In this document: in pieces, positions 37,801 to 51,379 of the stretch
Position numbering within the stretch: position 1 is the stretch's first letter
Layout: every line of letters begins with the position of its first letter
Source of the DNA: Spinacia oleracea
Taxonomy: Eukaryota; Streptophyta; Magnoliopsida; Caryophyllales; Amaranthaceae
Direction: 5' to 3'
DNA: 64,000 nucleotides
Assembly: GCF_020520425.1 (NCBI RefSeq)
Contig: NC_079492.1
Location: 116,657,157 to 116,721,156 of the forward strand
The notes under the pieces: model-generated
Database searches by the model: none
What the model saw: only the letters and a program-made list of their open reading frames with translations
What the model was told of the DNA's origin: nothing
Made by a program: the position numbers and the translations under genes

Positions 37801-40073
37801 TGATACAGCACCAGCACTTATATGGTGACCGGTTCCCAGAACAGTTTCACCATGACACAATCCAGAGTTAAGTTTTCTAAGTTAGAAATGCTAGCAACTA
37901 AAGACCAAAACACAGACAAACAGGACCAAACCAGAAGTAGTTACAAATTTTGTTTCACCACATCAATATATCCAGTACACTCTGACTTGAAATGTTCTTG
38001 TTGAGATTGAGTGAAGATTCTTAAAATGATTAACTCTAAGTACAGCAATCAACTTGGATTTTCTAATCCACCATAAAATGACTAGCACAGAACTCGTAAT
38101 GTGTTGTTATATTGCCACTAAACATTGTCATGATCTCCATGTATTGCTAGCTTTTTAACACACACCAGACAAAGCGTAAGGAGAGAATAATCAAAGTACT
38201 AATAAGTTTAAAACCAACCCTGACAGCCTCAGAAAACATAATACCAAGTTGGCATTTGAATGATAATTAACTACAACAAGATTACAATATATAAGCTACG
38301 CTACTATATAATTTCTCAATACAGCTGAATAGCAGGATTTATCTTATAGGGTACACTAGTTGCAGGAACATCTATATGATAACGGCAAAAATTTCAATGC
38401 AATAATTTAAACACACATCTGTTATACATGACTGACAACTTACAGCCACAAGCAATCATATACGTTTTTTCCAAATATATTGGGGCCCAGTCCCCGGCCA
38501 CCCCCCTTAATTACTTATTTTACTATAGTACTGGTAATTAACTAATTATCACATTGGGGCCAAATTGTTGGGAAAAATGAGGTAGGCCCCACTTCCGTCA
38601 GGACAAAATTCCCGATTGGGCGATTACTGTTATTTCTCTATCACTGTTCCTATATGACCCACATCTATAGCGCTTCAACTTCTCATTTGGGATTTAACAT
38701 CATTCTTCATTGTGGACACAAAGAACACGTCTTGATAAGTATTGAACGCGGTAAGGGGCACAGAGGCTGTCATAGTCTACTCACGTGGGTATGTACGTGT
38801 GAGGTGTTTGCTGCAGTACATGAACTAAGGATGGTTCATTTTACCTATGCAAGAAAACAGATGTCACCAAAGTAGTTTTAGCTTCCTTAAGAAGCCTTGT
38901 CCACCATATTATCCCTTGTCATGGCATGTTAGTTCACCTTATTTTAGGTCTTTATGACACAGATAGCTAACAGAGACAGCAGATGTTTACAACTTCTGGG
39001 TGCTTGCTTCTGTTAAAGATAGTCAAGGAATGCAAAATAACACGCAAAGAACTGAAGATTACTCTAAAAGCTTAATAGCAAGTGTGAGTTACTGAGTCCC
39101 TACTTCTCCTTACAGTCCTAAGCCTGAAAGTACCCAATTCAATTCCAGATACTATGATGTCGACTTATTATATTAATATGAATAACGAAGAAATTCAGTA
39201 TGCAAATTAGAAGCGTAAAAGAGGAAAATTATTGAAATAAACCTTAATTGCGATTATTGCAAATATCGAAACCCCTAACTTAATAAATTTCAAATACAGA
39301 TCTTCACATTATGCATCGAGGCATCAAAAATTATATTTAACCAATTAAAAACAACATAACATCATATATCTACACTATATACCGAAATGCGGCATCAAAA
39401 GTTCAAATTGAACAAATTCAACACTCATAACATCAATTTTTTGCAATAACAACATAAAATTAAGAAAAAAGAAAGCAGAAACGATAGATCTAGAGAGAAG
39501 AAAAGAGGTTATACCTGAATACCATGCTCGAGACAGTAAAGCTACCAGCAAGAATTTTCGACCTGGATATCAGCTTGACCGGTGTGGATTGAAATTCCTT
39601 CATTTTCGCTTGAAATTTTTAGATCTAACACGAAGATAAAATGTTGAAAGAGGAGAGAAAAAGAGAACGAAATCGAGGGTGTTTATGAAGACACCTTCTT
39701 TGAAATTGTAGAGAATGAGGGAGAGGGAGAGGGAGAGGGAGAGAAGATATACCTCCCATGGAAAGGGGCGGATGGTTTGAGGAGTTTTGAACCGGGAGAG
39801 AGGAGAGGAGAGGAGAGAGAGAAATGACTCTTTCACGCTAACAGAAGAAATGAGGAGGAGAGAGAATTAAAAGTTGGAGTATATGCGATTATTATCTGTT
39901 GAAGCGAACATTTAATGCCCCCTTCAACAATTGCTTTTGAAGCGAACAAAAAAAATGGTCGCTTCAACAACCCTTTATGATGTTTGACCCGCGTTGACCG
40001 ATTGGTTATTGAAGCGTATTTTTCTATGCCCCCTTCAACAAGGGGGCTGCAATAAAGGTTTTTTCTACTAGTG
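34852..40073. mobile_element. Non-autonomous CACTA transposon, 5.2 kb, inside Copia integrase
   Basis: Begins CACTAGTGGAAAAAACC and ends GGTTTTTTCTACTAGTG, with TSD TGG (34849-34851 and 40074-40076), inside the integrase core of the Copia element. Subterminal regions hold TGTTGAGGCG motifs (left, 34868-35180) and TTGAAGCG motifs (right, 39890-40055). No transposase is encoded. The ~4.7-kb interior is AT-rich, with only short ORFs and a (GGGAGA)n microsatellite at 39716-39750. No captured gene is recognised. Confidence 0.9.
35011..35178. repeat. 42-bp tandem hairpin repeats in the CACTA left end
   Basis: Four units with an exact 42-bp period. Each contains a 24-nt inverted repeat at 35011-35034, 35053-35076, 35095-35118 and 35137-35160. 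Stems are CCTCAACAG(A/G) / (T/C)CTGTTGAGG around a CAAG loop; the first and third are perfect 10-bp stems. The sequence between units is GCGAACATTAAATTGCCCC or close variants. Confidence 0.88.
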
Positions 40074-42498
40074 TGGTGACTTCAGTAGATATGGTTATGT
40101 CTACCTAATGAAGCATAAGTCTGAATCCTTTGACAAATTCAAGGAATTTCAGAGTGAAGTAGAGAATCAATTAGGCAAGAAGATTAAAGCACAACGGTCT
40201 GATAGAGGCGGTGAATATCTGAGCTATGAATTTGATGACCATCTGAAAGAATGTGGAATTCTATCAGAATTGACTCCTCCTGGAACACCACAATGGAACG
40301 GTGTGTCGGAACGGAGGAACAGAACCTTGCTAGACATGGTTAGGTCAATGATGGGTCAGGCCGAACTTCCAATAGAATTTTGGGGACATGCACTAAATAC
40401 AGCTACACTCACTATAAATAGAGCTCCGTCTAAAGCTGTTGAAAAGACTCCATATGAGTTATGGTTTGGAAAGCCTCCAAATGTGTCTTTTCTTAAGATT
40501 TGGGGATGTGAAGTATACGTCAAACGATTAATTTCAGACAAACTTCATCCAAAATCTGACAAATGTATCCTTGTGGGCTATCCAAAGGAAACAAAGGGGT
40601 ATTACTTCTACAATACATCTGAGAACAAGGTGTTTGTTGCTCGAGATGGTATCTTTTTGGAAAAGAATCACATTTCCAAAATGACAAGTGGGAGAAAAGT
40701 AGACCTCGAAGAAATTCGAGTCGAACAACAAACTCTAGAGAATGCTCAACATGACATTCAGGATGAAACTCAGAGATCTTTAGAAGTTTCTGGTGAGATT
40801 CATGGACAATCTAGAGATGTAACCCCGCGTAGATCGCAGAGATATAGATCTCAACCGGAAAGGTACTTAGGTATTTTGACGAACGAGAGCTATGATGTTC
40901 TATTACTTGAAAGTGATGAACCTGCGACTTACAAACAAGCTATGACGAGCCCTAGCTCCAAGCAATGGCAAGAAGCCATGCAATCTGAATTAGACTCCAT
41001 GTCTGAAAACCAAGTTTGGGATTCGGTCGATTTGCCAGATGGCTACCAAGCCATTGGAAGCAAATGGGTTTTCAAACTGAAAAAGGACAAGGATGGGAAA
41101 CTTGAAGTTTTCAAAGCTAGATTGGTTGCAAAAGGTTACAGGCAAGTCCACGGTGTGGATTACGATGAAACCTTTTCACCAGTTGCAATGCTAAAATCTA
41201 TTCGGATAATGTTAGCAATCGCTGCATATTACGATTACGAAATATGGAAAATTGATGTCAAAACCGCTTTCTTAAACGGCGTTTTAACAGAAACTGTGTT
41301 TATGACACAGCCTGAGGGTTTTGAGGATCCAAAGAATGCTAAAAAGGTATGCAAGCTAAAGAAATCAATCTACGGATTGAAGCAGGCATCCAGGAGCTGG
41401 AATATACGTTTTGATGAAGCAGTGAGTGACTTTGGTTTCATCAAGAACGCACACGAATCTTGTGTATACAAGAAGGTCAGTGGGAGAAAAATTGCTTTTC
41501 TAGTATTATATGTCGACGACATATTACTTATCGGAAATGACATTCCTATGTTGAACTCTGTCAAGATTTGGCTTGGGAAATGTTTTTCGATGAAGGATCT
41601 AGGAGAAGCACAGTACATATTGGGCATCAAGATTTACAGAGATAGATCTAAAAAGATGATTGGACTTAGTCAAAACACTTATATCAATAAGGTGCTTGAT
41701 AGGTTCAAGATGGCAGACTCCAAGCGAGGCTACCTACCCATGTCTCATGGAATGACTCTAAGCAAGACTCAGTGCCCAAAAACACTTGATGAGCGTAGAC
41801 GAATGAATGGGATTCCATATGCATCATTGATTGGTTCAATAATGTATGCTATGATATGTACACGCCCGGATGTTGCGTACGCACTCAGTGCTACGAGAAG
41901 ATACCAGTCAGACCCAGGAGAGGTACATTGGACTGCTGCCAAGAATATTCTGAAGTACCTGAAAAGGCACAAAGATGACTTCCTGGTCTATGGTGGAGAT
42001 GATGAATTAATTGTTAAAGGCTATACGGACGTAAGTTTCCAAACCGACAAAGATGATTTCAGATCACAGTCTGGGTTTGTCTTCTGCCTCAACGGAGGTG
42101 CAGTAAGCTGGAAAAGTGCTAAGCAAACCACCATTGCGGATTCTACAACTGAAGCGGAGTACATTGCTGCACACGAAGAAGCAAAGGAAGCTATATGGCT
42201 AAGGAATTTCATAGGTGAACTTGGTGTAGTCCCCTCCATTAAAGGACCAATAGCCCTGTATTGTGATAATAACGGAGCTATTGCACAGGCAAAGGAGCCT
42301 AGACACCACCAAAGAGTCAAGCACGTACTTCGTAGATTTCACCTTCTACGAGAGTTCGTTGAAAGAAAAGAAGTCGAGATAAGCAAGATTGGAACTGATG
42401 ACAACATATCAGATCCATTGACTAAACCTCGGCCGCAGGCGAAGCACAACTCGCACACTGCAGCTATGGGAATCAAGCATATTGGAGAAGGGCTTTGA
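40074..42498 (+). CDS. pol: Copia integrase C-terminal part, reverse transcriptase and RNase H
   Basis: Open reading frame (ATG of the long ORF at 40108) that resumes integrase after the CACTA insertion. Integrase catalytic residues 2 and 3 are in RSDRGGEY (~residue 30) and QWNGVSERRN (~62). Reverse transcriptase (about 315-560) shows ARLVAKGYRQ, KTAFLNG and the catalytic YVDD (~468). RNase H (about 640-770) shows TDVSF, STTEAEYIA and the closing DNISDPLTKP. The first integrase Asp lies on the other side of the CACTA insertion, so integrase is interrupted while RT and RNase H are intact as encoded. The polypeptide could only be made from an internal start. Confidence 0.9.
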
Positions 42499-43364
42499 TG
42501 TCCTTATTTAATGTTTTAAAGTTTTAGAGTTTAATTCTTTGTAAAACATTATTGGTTAATCATTCACAATAAATGAATAGAATTCATTTTTCCATTTAAT
42601 TTGTGGTTTATTAAATGATGAGTCCCTTCAAATTTGACGAAATATTCAAGATAGACTGTCAGGACCAGTCCCGTGACTAAGAAATGTCTATCAAATGAAC
42701 TTGAATGTCAAAAGTTGAAAATGGTCCCTGGTCGGAGTTTTCTATAAAATTGGACGCATAGAAAACGTTAGACGACTGGAATGCAAGATGACTAGTAGTT
42801 CTGTTTCTTGAACTATGTGGACATGGCAATGTCGTAATCATTTGCATAGATACTTACTTTGGGAAGACTGGTATCGGACAGACCTATGAAACTTTACTGT
42901 AAGAGATGAAAATCTGTCATAAGTAAATTTCATTAAAATTATTAGACACTAAATCCTCAATACCTGAGTGATTTGAGATTACTTGTTTGAGAACTGGTTA
43001 CTTTGACGTTGACCAACCGTCGCACCGTAAAAGGAGGCTGTAAAGGCAACACTCAGGTAATCACCTATCAAACGAAGTCTAATCTCAAGATCGCAAGATT
43101 GGGGTTGCCCTCCCATAAATCGGGATGAGATGCTTAAAAGTTGTACACGGCCACTCGGAGAGCTAGAAACTGTAAAATGCATGGCCGTGCTCAGATGAAT
43201 CATAGGCTATGATTATCTGTTTTATTTGATCAGTTGAACTCTGAAACCGAGAAACACCTCTGGACATAATAAGGATGACAACTCTTACCTTATGTTCAAG
43301 AGCAAGCATCGAGCGACAAAGGAATTAGGTAATGCACACTTGTCCCTAAGGACAAGTGGGAGAT
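42499..43364 (+). other. 3' untranslated region and polypurine tract of the Copia element
   Basis: 866 bp without an ORF of note, ending in the purine tract AAGTGGGAGAT (43354-43364) directly before the 3' LTR. Confidence 0.75.
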
Positions 43365-44771
43365 TGAAGGAAATAGTGCCCTTGGTCCAAGTATGCATAT
43401 AATATTAAGTCTAATAAATGCGGTTCAGTATTAATTAACAAGTTAATAATTCAGTGAGATCAAGTGAGCTGAATGCCTAGCTAGAGGCCGCTTCAGTTCA
43501 AGTGGAATTAATGATATTAATCCACAGCTTACTCTTGACTGAACCCGTAGGGTCACACAAATAGTACGTAAACGGATCAAGTATTTAATGGCATTAAATA
43601 CTCCATCTATGGATATTCGGAATCGACGGATCTTGGTTTCAGTGGGAGCTGAGATCGTCACAAGTAAGAAATGAATACTCCGGAAACGATGATATTGCCG
43701 GAAACGGAAATATGGATCGTATCGGAAATATAAATATTATCCATGTCGTAGATGTTGCCGGAAACGGAAACATGGTACGTATCGGAAAATATTATTGGAA
43801 ATGGAAATATTACCGGAATTGGAAATATTGCCGGAAACGGAAATATTGTCAGAATTGGAAATATTATCGGAATCGGAAAATAATTCCGGAAACGGAAATA
43901 TTAAATATTTGTTCGAAACGGAAATTAATTCCGGAATCGGAAATATTAAATATTGTTCGTATCAGAAATGAATTTCGTAACCGGGAATTTAATCAGAAGC
44001 GCATCGTACGAATTAGCATCGGACGAGGCTTGCTAGACGAAGGCCCAACACGAAGCCAGGCCCGCGCCCAGCAAGCCGAGCGCCCAACACGAGAGGCCAC
44101 AACCTCGCCAGGCCCAGCAAGGCTGCAGGGGCGCGCGGGCTGTATGCTCGTGGGCTGCGAGGCAGCGCGGGCTGCATGCTCGCGGGCTGCGAGGCAGCGC
44201 TCACTCGTGTGGGCCGCAAGGCCTGAGCGGGTGGTGCGATGCTCGTGGTCGTGTGACTCGTGTTCGTAACGAATCCTAATCCTATCGGAATTCGTGCATT
44301 GATTAAATCCTAATCCTAATAGATTAAATTTATTATTTAGAGTTCAAATAGGATTCTAATTAATAAATCCATATCCTAGTAGGATTATAATTCCTTTTCC
44401 ATATCTCTATAAATAGGTGCCTAGGGTCACAATTTATAGATACAATTGAAGTATTCTAAAGGTAAGATTTTGAAGCAAAAATCAGCCAAACACTTGCAAC
44501 CTGTTAGCCGAAAATCCTAGTAACCTTAAGGGCGATTCTAGTTGGTCAAGCTTAAGGCGGATCCGGACGTGCTGTGGACTATCTACGGAGGGACGAGACT
44601 TGGAGTCCTAAAGACTTGTTCTTGTTCGGTTCGGGCGCAGCTAGGGAGGGCACGCAACAAAGTGTATGCATCTGAGTTATGCGCGCTAAATGATTATGTG
44701 AATAATATGTTTCCTGGCTTTATGGTTTTTCCGCATGATTTATGTTTTGTCATATGTATCATAACCTAACA
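43365..44771 (+). repeat. 3' LTR of the Copia element
   Basis: 1407 bp, TGAAGGAAATAG...CCTAACA, TATA box at 44408-44415, followed by TSD AAAGA. It carries the same microrepeat array and GC-rich stretch as the 5' LTR. Confidence 0.93.
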
Positions 44772-45682
44772 AAAGACACACCAGGAATGACACATGTCAT
44801 CTCCTGGTGTGTTCTTAGATTTTTTTTAAAAAAAAATTAATTAAAGAATCTTTAAAATATGTAATTTTCTTATTTACAATTTCATGTGTATTATGGCAAA
44901 AATCTAACAAAATATATTATTGACGTGATCAAACGGCAGGCCGGGCCGGGCATGGGCACAAAAAATCAGCCCGGTATGTCGGGCCGGGCCGGGCCAAGAT
45001 TCGGGCCGAAAATTTGTGCCCAAATCAGCTATTTTTCGGGCCTAAATTATCGGGCTTTTCGGGCCATTTTCAGGCCGGGCCAAATTTATAACTAAAAAGT
45101 GTAGTTTTGTGTTTCCCAAACCCGCCCAAAAAAATTAAATTTTTGGGTCATGAAAGGAAAATTTATATTTTTTATGATATTATTGTTTTTATAATATATG
45201 TAGTAAGTTGCTACTCCGTAAAAGCAAAGCAGTGTTTTAATTTTCATAAACCTTTTTAAAAAAAAAATTAATTATACCCTTAGCCTACATGCAATAGTTT
45301 TAAAAAAATAATTTTTTTTTATTATATCCATATCTAAACAAGCATTTTTTTTATTATTATTTTCTTCCATATAATGTAGCGAGTACGGGTATTGTTACAG
45401 TTATGGATATCATTCAATTTTAAAAGAGAACGGTTACCTGATAAAGGTATGATAAGTATTTTTTTGCCCAACATAAGTATTTTTGTCGAAACCCTAAACA
45501 CCTAAGATTGCACTAATCACTTTATAATTCGAATAAAATAATAAATTTCTCTAATTTCCCAACAACCCATGATAAAATTTGATATGATTTTGTTGCATTA
45601 AAAATTATTTTAAATAAATTAGTCAGAATAGAGAAAAAAAATTATTTAGTCTCTTCCGTGCATTGCACGGGACCTAATCTAG
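44772..45682 (+). mobile_element. Helitron, 3' part, split by the Copia element
   Basis: Ends with the hairpin CCGTGCATTGCACGGG (45656-45671), ACCTAATCTAG, then T: a Helitron 3' terminus. The Copia left flank TATATACTAAAAGA (27989-28002) resembles a Helitron 5' start and continues on the right as CACACCAGG, so the Copia element inserted close to the 5' end of this Helitron. A near-perfect 37-bp palindrome (44776-44812) and a GGGCCGGGC-rich stretch (44935-45080) lie inside. The exact 5' boundary is uncertain because another Helitron (27407-27985) sits there too. Confidence 0.6.
44776..44812. repeat. 37-bp near-perfect palindrome
   Basis: ACACACCAGG...CCTGGTGTGT with an inner ATGACA/TGTCAT pair and one bulged base, immediately right of the Copia TSD, near the presumed 5' end of the split Helitron. 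Confidence 0.8.
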
Positions 45683-46020
45683 TTACTACTAATATTATTA
45701 AGGTTTACTTTTATTTGTAATCAGTTAATTCTATATATAATCTCCATTACTTTTATAGTTTTATAAGATGCACTTTTATTCAAGCTACTTATTCACTTAA
45801 ATTAGATATTAGAATATTACTTTAATAAAGATTATTTTACTATGGTTACTTTTGTATGTTAATAGTGTTACTTTAAATATTAGGCATGCACAATTACTAC
45901 TAATATTATTAAGGATTTTTTTAATATTAATGATGTTACTTAATTTCCAATGTAAAAAAAAATTTAAAAAATGATGTCACTTAATTATAAACAATAGACA
46001 CCATTACTATATTACTAAGT
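45683..46020. repeat. AT-rich ~200-bp tandem repeat, right part
   Basis: Continues the array at 27085-27406: ACTAATATTATTAAGG(T/A)TT at 45688 and 45898, TTTATAGTTTTA at 45752, GTTAATAGTGTTAC at 45857. The Helitron plus Copia nest lies between the two parts. Confidence 0.65.
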
Positions 46021-47592
46021 TAAAGCAAAAAATTCCACAAGTCCATTATATTAACTAGAATGTGCCTGTGCATAAGCATGGGATATACATAATATTGGAA
46101 ATAAAAATAAAGGTACACAGTCAATTTTGAATGGATAATAGTTACAAATAGACCCTCTTAAAACCATATACTCTTAGTAAAATAATTAAACATTTCAAAA
46201 TTCCAATTTTAAATTTCCTTTCTTGCCGATCTGTTTCCTCCAATAGTAGAATTTTCTTCCCATCTCACTCTCAAAATCCGATGTAACTACGATATCACCA
46301 TTCTCTAGCTCGAAAACATGTAGCATGAAAGTGAAATAATTCATTAAACACTCCGTCAGTTGTCCTCCAAAATGATGTCTACAAATTTCTAATTATGAAT
46401 AAAATTTTGGGTCAATATATGTTGAAATATAAATATAATATATTTGCAAAATTTTGAACATTTACTTACATGGTTTAAAATTCTTTAATATCCGGAACTT
46501 TAAAATCGACGATCGTCTCAGCATGTTGTCTAGAAAGTGTAATACACATTGCACTTGTGCCATCAACAATTCTTATATTTAGTCTTATTATGTTATTACA
46601 AATATAACACAAATATTGCAATAAATTGTAGTTTCTTATAAATTTTACCGTGAAAAAAGTTTAAATACCTTTGCTTACTAAAGTAAGGGTGACATTAATT
46701 CACTCCAACAAAAGCCGAGTTAAGCAATCGATTAAAACACCTAACCAACATCACACATCGGAAATATCAAAAGTAATCCCTACCAATGCTAAACTTGAAG
46801 GATGTATTAGTAGTACGTCAGATTGAGGGTTAGATTACCCAAAAGCAAAGGCTAAAAATATCAAAGGGACCTCTTGCCTAACTTGCTAATACTTCATATA
46901 TTTTAGTTACAAGCTATTCTATCTACTTAGAATTTCAGTCACATATACTCCTTCCGCTAGAAGGAATTACTTAAATTATAAAACATGTATGAAGAAAATG
47001 AAGAGGAAAAATAATGCATGGAAACATTGCGATATAAATATATATGTAAACAATATTTCTAGACAGATCACACGTTTGGATTGCTTCCATACTCGTGCTC
47101 GTAATGCAATCCTTATTTATAGTAATTGATAATCACGGGTGTAAAACTACGATCAAATTAAATATGTATTTTCAAATAAGGAAAAAAGTACCTCTTATCA
47201 AATAACACAATTCCTTTTCGTCAATTTCTCCAACTACAAAGTATTGTTCAGACACCTCTCCTCAACTGGCGATTGTCAAATATGAAAATAAGGAAACTAT
47301 ACATTAATATTGATTATAAAAATGAGCATTACATGACAAATAGAGCAAATAAAGAGACTACGTGAGCATCATTTAACTACATACGGATTACGGAGTAGAC
47401 AACATGCATATACCATTTTTTTAGTACTACATATACCTATAGAACTGTTTAGAAATTAGGACTTTCATGAAATATCACCAATAACATTTGAAGCTTATTC
47501 ATAATTAAATAGAATTTATAATGCTTCTATTTAGGGTTTGTGGTTATCCAGGAATAACAGGATTTTCATGAACATTAAGGATAATTTTAATA
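46021..47592. other. AT-rich intergenic region
   Basis: No gene or complete element recognised. A sequence at 46055-46080 weakly resembles a degenerate Helitron terminus, and 46945-46975 resembles one end of a MITE without a partner. Confidence 0.5.
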
Positions 47593-47594
47593 TA

Positions 47595-48078
47595 CTCCCT
47601 CTGACCCCACAATTATTATATTGTCTCTCTCTTCTCACTGATTTTTTGTCCCCACACCCTCTCTCATTCAATTAAAAAAATACCCCACTAACTCCCATCA
47701 AATCTACTTTTTTAATAAAATAACAATTGATAACCAAACAACTCCGTATTTATTTAAGAGATACACTTAGTCGGGCACGGGTATTAAGAAAAAGAATTGA
47801 ATGAAATAAAGTAATAAAACAAGTGGGGTGGGGTAGATATTTTAATAAGTAAAACAAGTGGGGACCATGCCATTTTAGGGGATTGGGGTGGAGGTGGGGT
47901 GTAAAAATATTATTTAATTAGATGGTAGGATTGATAAGTTACTAAAAATGGCAAGTGTATCTCTTAAATAAATACGGCCGGAAAAGGCAAGTATATCCTT
48001 AAATAAATACATAGGGAGTATCACCTAAAACTTTGTGCAAAGGTAAGTGTAACGGCTACTATTTTGGGACGGAGGGAG
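47595..48078. mobile_element. Stowaway-like MITE with a nested MITE
   Basis: Terminal repeats CTCCCTCTGACCCCAC... and ...TTTTGGGACGGAGGGAG, with TA at 47593-47594 and 48079-48080. Inside, about 47741-47980 is a second element with ends CCGTATTTATTTAAGAGATACAC and GTGTATCTCTTAAATAAATACGG, the same family as the MITE ending at 49005 but in the opposite direction. Confidence 0.7.
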
Positions 48079-48080
48079 TA

Positions 48081-48746
48081 GTTCTTACTCTTATCACAAA
48101 GGGAATGAATCAACATCAAATTTTAATCAAACAACCTTTGCCTAACTTACGCTTTCTTCATCCACTGTAACCACCAGGGTTTTTAGAGCTATACTTACTG
48201 GAAAAGAAATGGAAGCTACAAGTGAGCTTGTTCAGATCGATGGTTCGTGAAAGAAGCAAACTCGAATTACTGGTATGGGTTAGTATCTTGAATATCAACT
48301 TTCTTCCACATATAGGGTCTTAATTAAGAGGGGCACAAGCTACTAAGAATAGCGGAGTCGGCTCTACAAGCGAAATCGCTCGCATGTTTATTTTCAATGC
48401 GTTACAATTTGAAGGAGATTCGATCCTTGGGTAATACCATGCATTGGGGTAGCATCCACAAGATAAATCGACAACAGATTCAAATGGCACATGATCTGGT
48501 ATATGCTAGTTATGTCCCTGCTTACAGGAGAAGCTCCAACTTGAAGGCGGTGAAAAGAATGAAGAATGGTGTCATATGTCTAGTAGGATGTACAGGAGTA
48601 CCATACTCCTCAATGCATGATCATAGAATGATTTGTATTTTTGTCCTATGTACAACTGCTATGTACAGTTTGCTTATTTTGTTTGTCCATGCTATAGGTT
48701 TTAGTTATACCTTACTTAGTACTTCTTCTGTATTTCTTTAAGGATA
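48081..48746. other. Spacer between two MITEs
   Basis: A 114-codon ORF (48397-48741) with a hydrophobic C terminus has no recognisable family. I do not treat it as a gene. Confidence 0.4.
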
Positions 48747-49005
48747 CACATGTTTTTTCCGGTCGTATTTATTTAAGAGATACACATGCCATTTTTATTA
48801 ATTTATTAACCCACTATCTAATTAAATAGTCTATCTACACCTCCACCCCCCTCCCCCCGACCCCCTAAAATGACATGGGCCTCACTTGTTTTACTTATTA
48901 AAATATCTACCCAACCCCACTTGTTTTATTACTTTATTTCATTTAATTTTTCTTCTTAATACCCGTGCTCGACCAAGTGTATCCCTTAAATAAATACGGA
49001 GGGAG
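48747..49005. mobile_element. MITE (CGTATTTATTTAAG family)
   Basis: Inverted ends TCGTATTTATTTAAGAGATACAC (from ~48763) and GTGTATCCCTTAAATAAATACGGAGGGAG, with TA after the right end. The left boundary is approximate because the outermost bases are diverged. Related to the inner MITE at 47741-47980. Confidence 0.65.
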
Positions 49006-49390
49006 TATATATAGAAAGACATGGAGGCTGCGCAGCTTTGCAAGATTACAAACAAATATCGCACTGAAATATAGAAACCAAGCCTTGTGATTAAGGAAAA
49101 CAAAACCAAACAACTTGAGCCTTCAAATTCTTTAAGTAACGTAGAAAACGTTCGGATATAACTTTCAATGTAGTAGGCTGTTAACCATTTGTTTAAACAA
49201 GCATAGCGTTGTTTGAACTTACAAATATGTAATTCAAATATTACAGAAAATACATGTTAAATTAAAGACATTTGAAGAAATGAAATCATTAAGAATAGTA
49301 CTAGTGCATGAGTGCTTAATATCCAATAATAATCGAACTAACATCGACTAGTAATAGTTAAGCCTTCAAATTTAAGGAAGGTGTAAGTTA

Positions 49391-50665
<1,275 letters not shown>

Positions 50666-50735
50666 TTTGTGCTACTATTGTATTTATTTTTTGTTTTTGT
50701 TTTTGTTGATATGACATACAAGAAATGGAGACTCG

Positions 50736-50743
50736 TATTTATA
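50736..50743 (-). promoter_or_regulatory. PrxC TATA box
   Basis: TATAAATA (minus strand), about 71 bp upstream of the PrxC ATG; same context as in PrxB. Confidence 0.6.
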
Positions 50744-50785
50744 GCACAACTATATGCTTCAATGCACAACCAAGTTGTTTAGTAC

Positions 50786-50824
50786 ACATGTATGCACGAA
50801 GTGTGCCCAACGATCGACGTGCAC
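50786..50824 (-). promoter_or_regulatory. Conserved upstream block (PrxC copy)
   Basis: Same sequence as at 21968-22006 upstream of PrxB; a shorter version is upstream of PrxA. Confidence 0.4.
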
Positions 50825-51379
50825 ACTTTGATGTTATATTTTTTATTTTTTTAATTTGACAAATGATAACGACTTACAATGAGATATTAAAGGTTAATCT
50901 TAATTTTATTAGTCCTAAAATTGCGAAAAAATAATACGAAAGATGGTTGCCTATGGTTGATAAATTATTTGGATTGAATGTTTCTGTGTAGGTAATGTCT
51001 ACCACTATGTAATTTAGTTGACTAGCCTTGGCCTAAAACCATGTCCAGCGGTTAACTCAAGATTAAAGATTTGATTTGCATAATGTAGTTTAATGGTAAT
51101 GTAGTCCCTGTTAGTTAGGGATGACAATAACATGTTCATGTTTTGTAAAAATAGATCAACTCTTACGTATAGTCATTTTCATATAATATAGAAATAAAAT
51201 AAAAAATAACTAAAAAAATAGGTTGAAAAAAACAATTTGCAACAAGAATTATTTTATTGCGTCATCTGTTTAAATTTTTTTTTTCGGAGGCCTCCAATAA
51301 TGAACAACTAATTAAACAATATTGGTTGTTCCATACATAGATAGAGTACAACTAGTTGTATATTTAAAATGGTTGTCGT

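Larger units (their letters stand above)
28003..44771 (+). mobile_element. Ty1-Copia retrotransposon carrying nested solo LTR and CACTA element
   Basis: A Copia element bounded by TSD AAAGA (27998-28002 and 44772-44776). The 5' LTR is 28003-28012 plus 29406-30816 (split by a solo LTR); the 3' LTR is 43365-44771. A methionine-tRNA type primer site, leader, gag, protease, integrase (split by a CACTA element), RT and RNase H are all recognisable. Subtracting the two insertions (solo LTR with its TSD, CACTA with its TSD) leaves about 10.2 kb. Frameshifts in gag and just before the CACTA insertion make this copy defective, while the RT-RNase H ORF is still open. Confidence 0.93.

Noticed and set aside
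39600-39836. Ser/Leu-rich ORF near the CACTA right end
   Set aside because: Encoded by a GA/TC microsatellite; not a gene.
40108-42498. Treating the RT-RNase H ORF as a host gene
   Set aside because: It is the pol of a Copia element with LTRs and TSD, despite its intact frame.
46055-46080. Possible further Helitron 3' end on the minus strand
   Set aside because: CTAG and a GTGC/GCAC-like stem are present but the hairpin is imperfect and no 5' end was found.
48397-48741. 114-codon ORF with hydrophobic tail
   Set aside because: Lies between MITEs, no family, no regulatory context.
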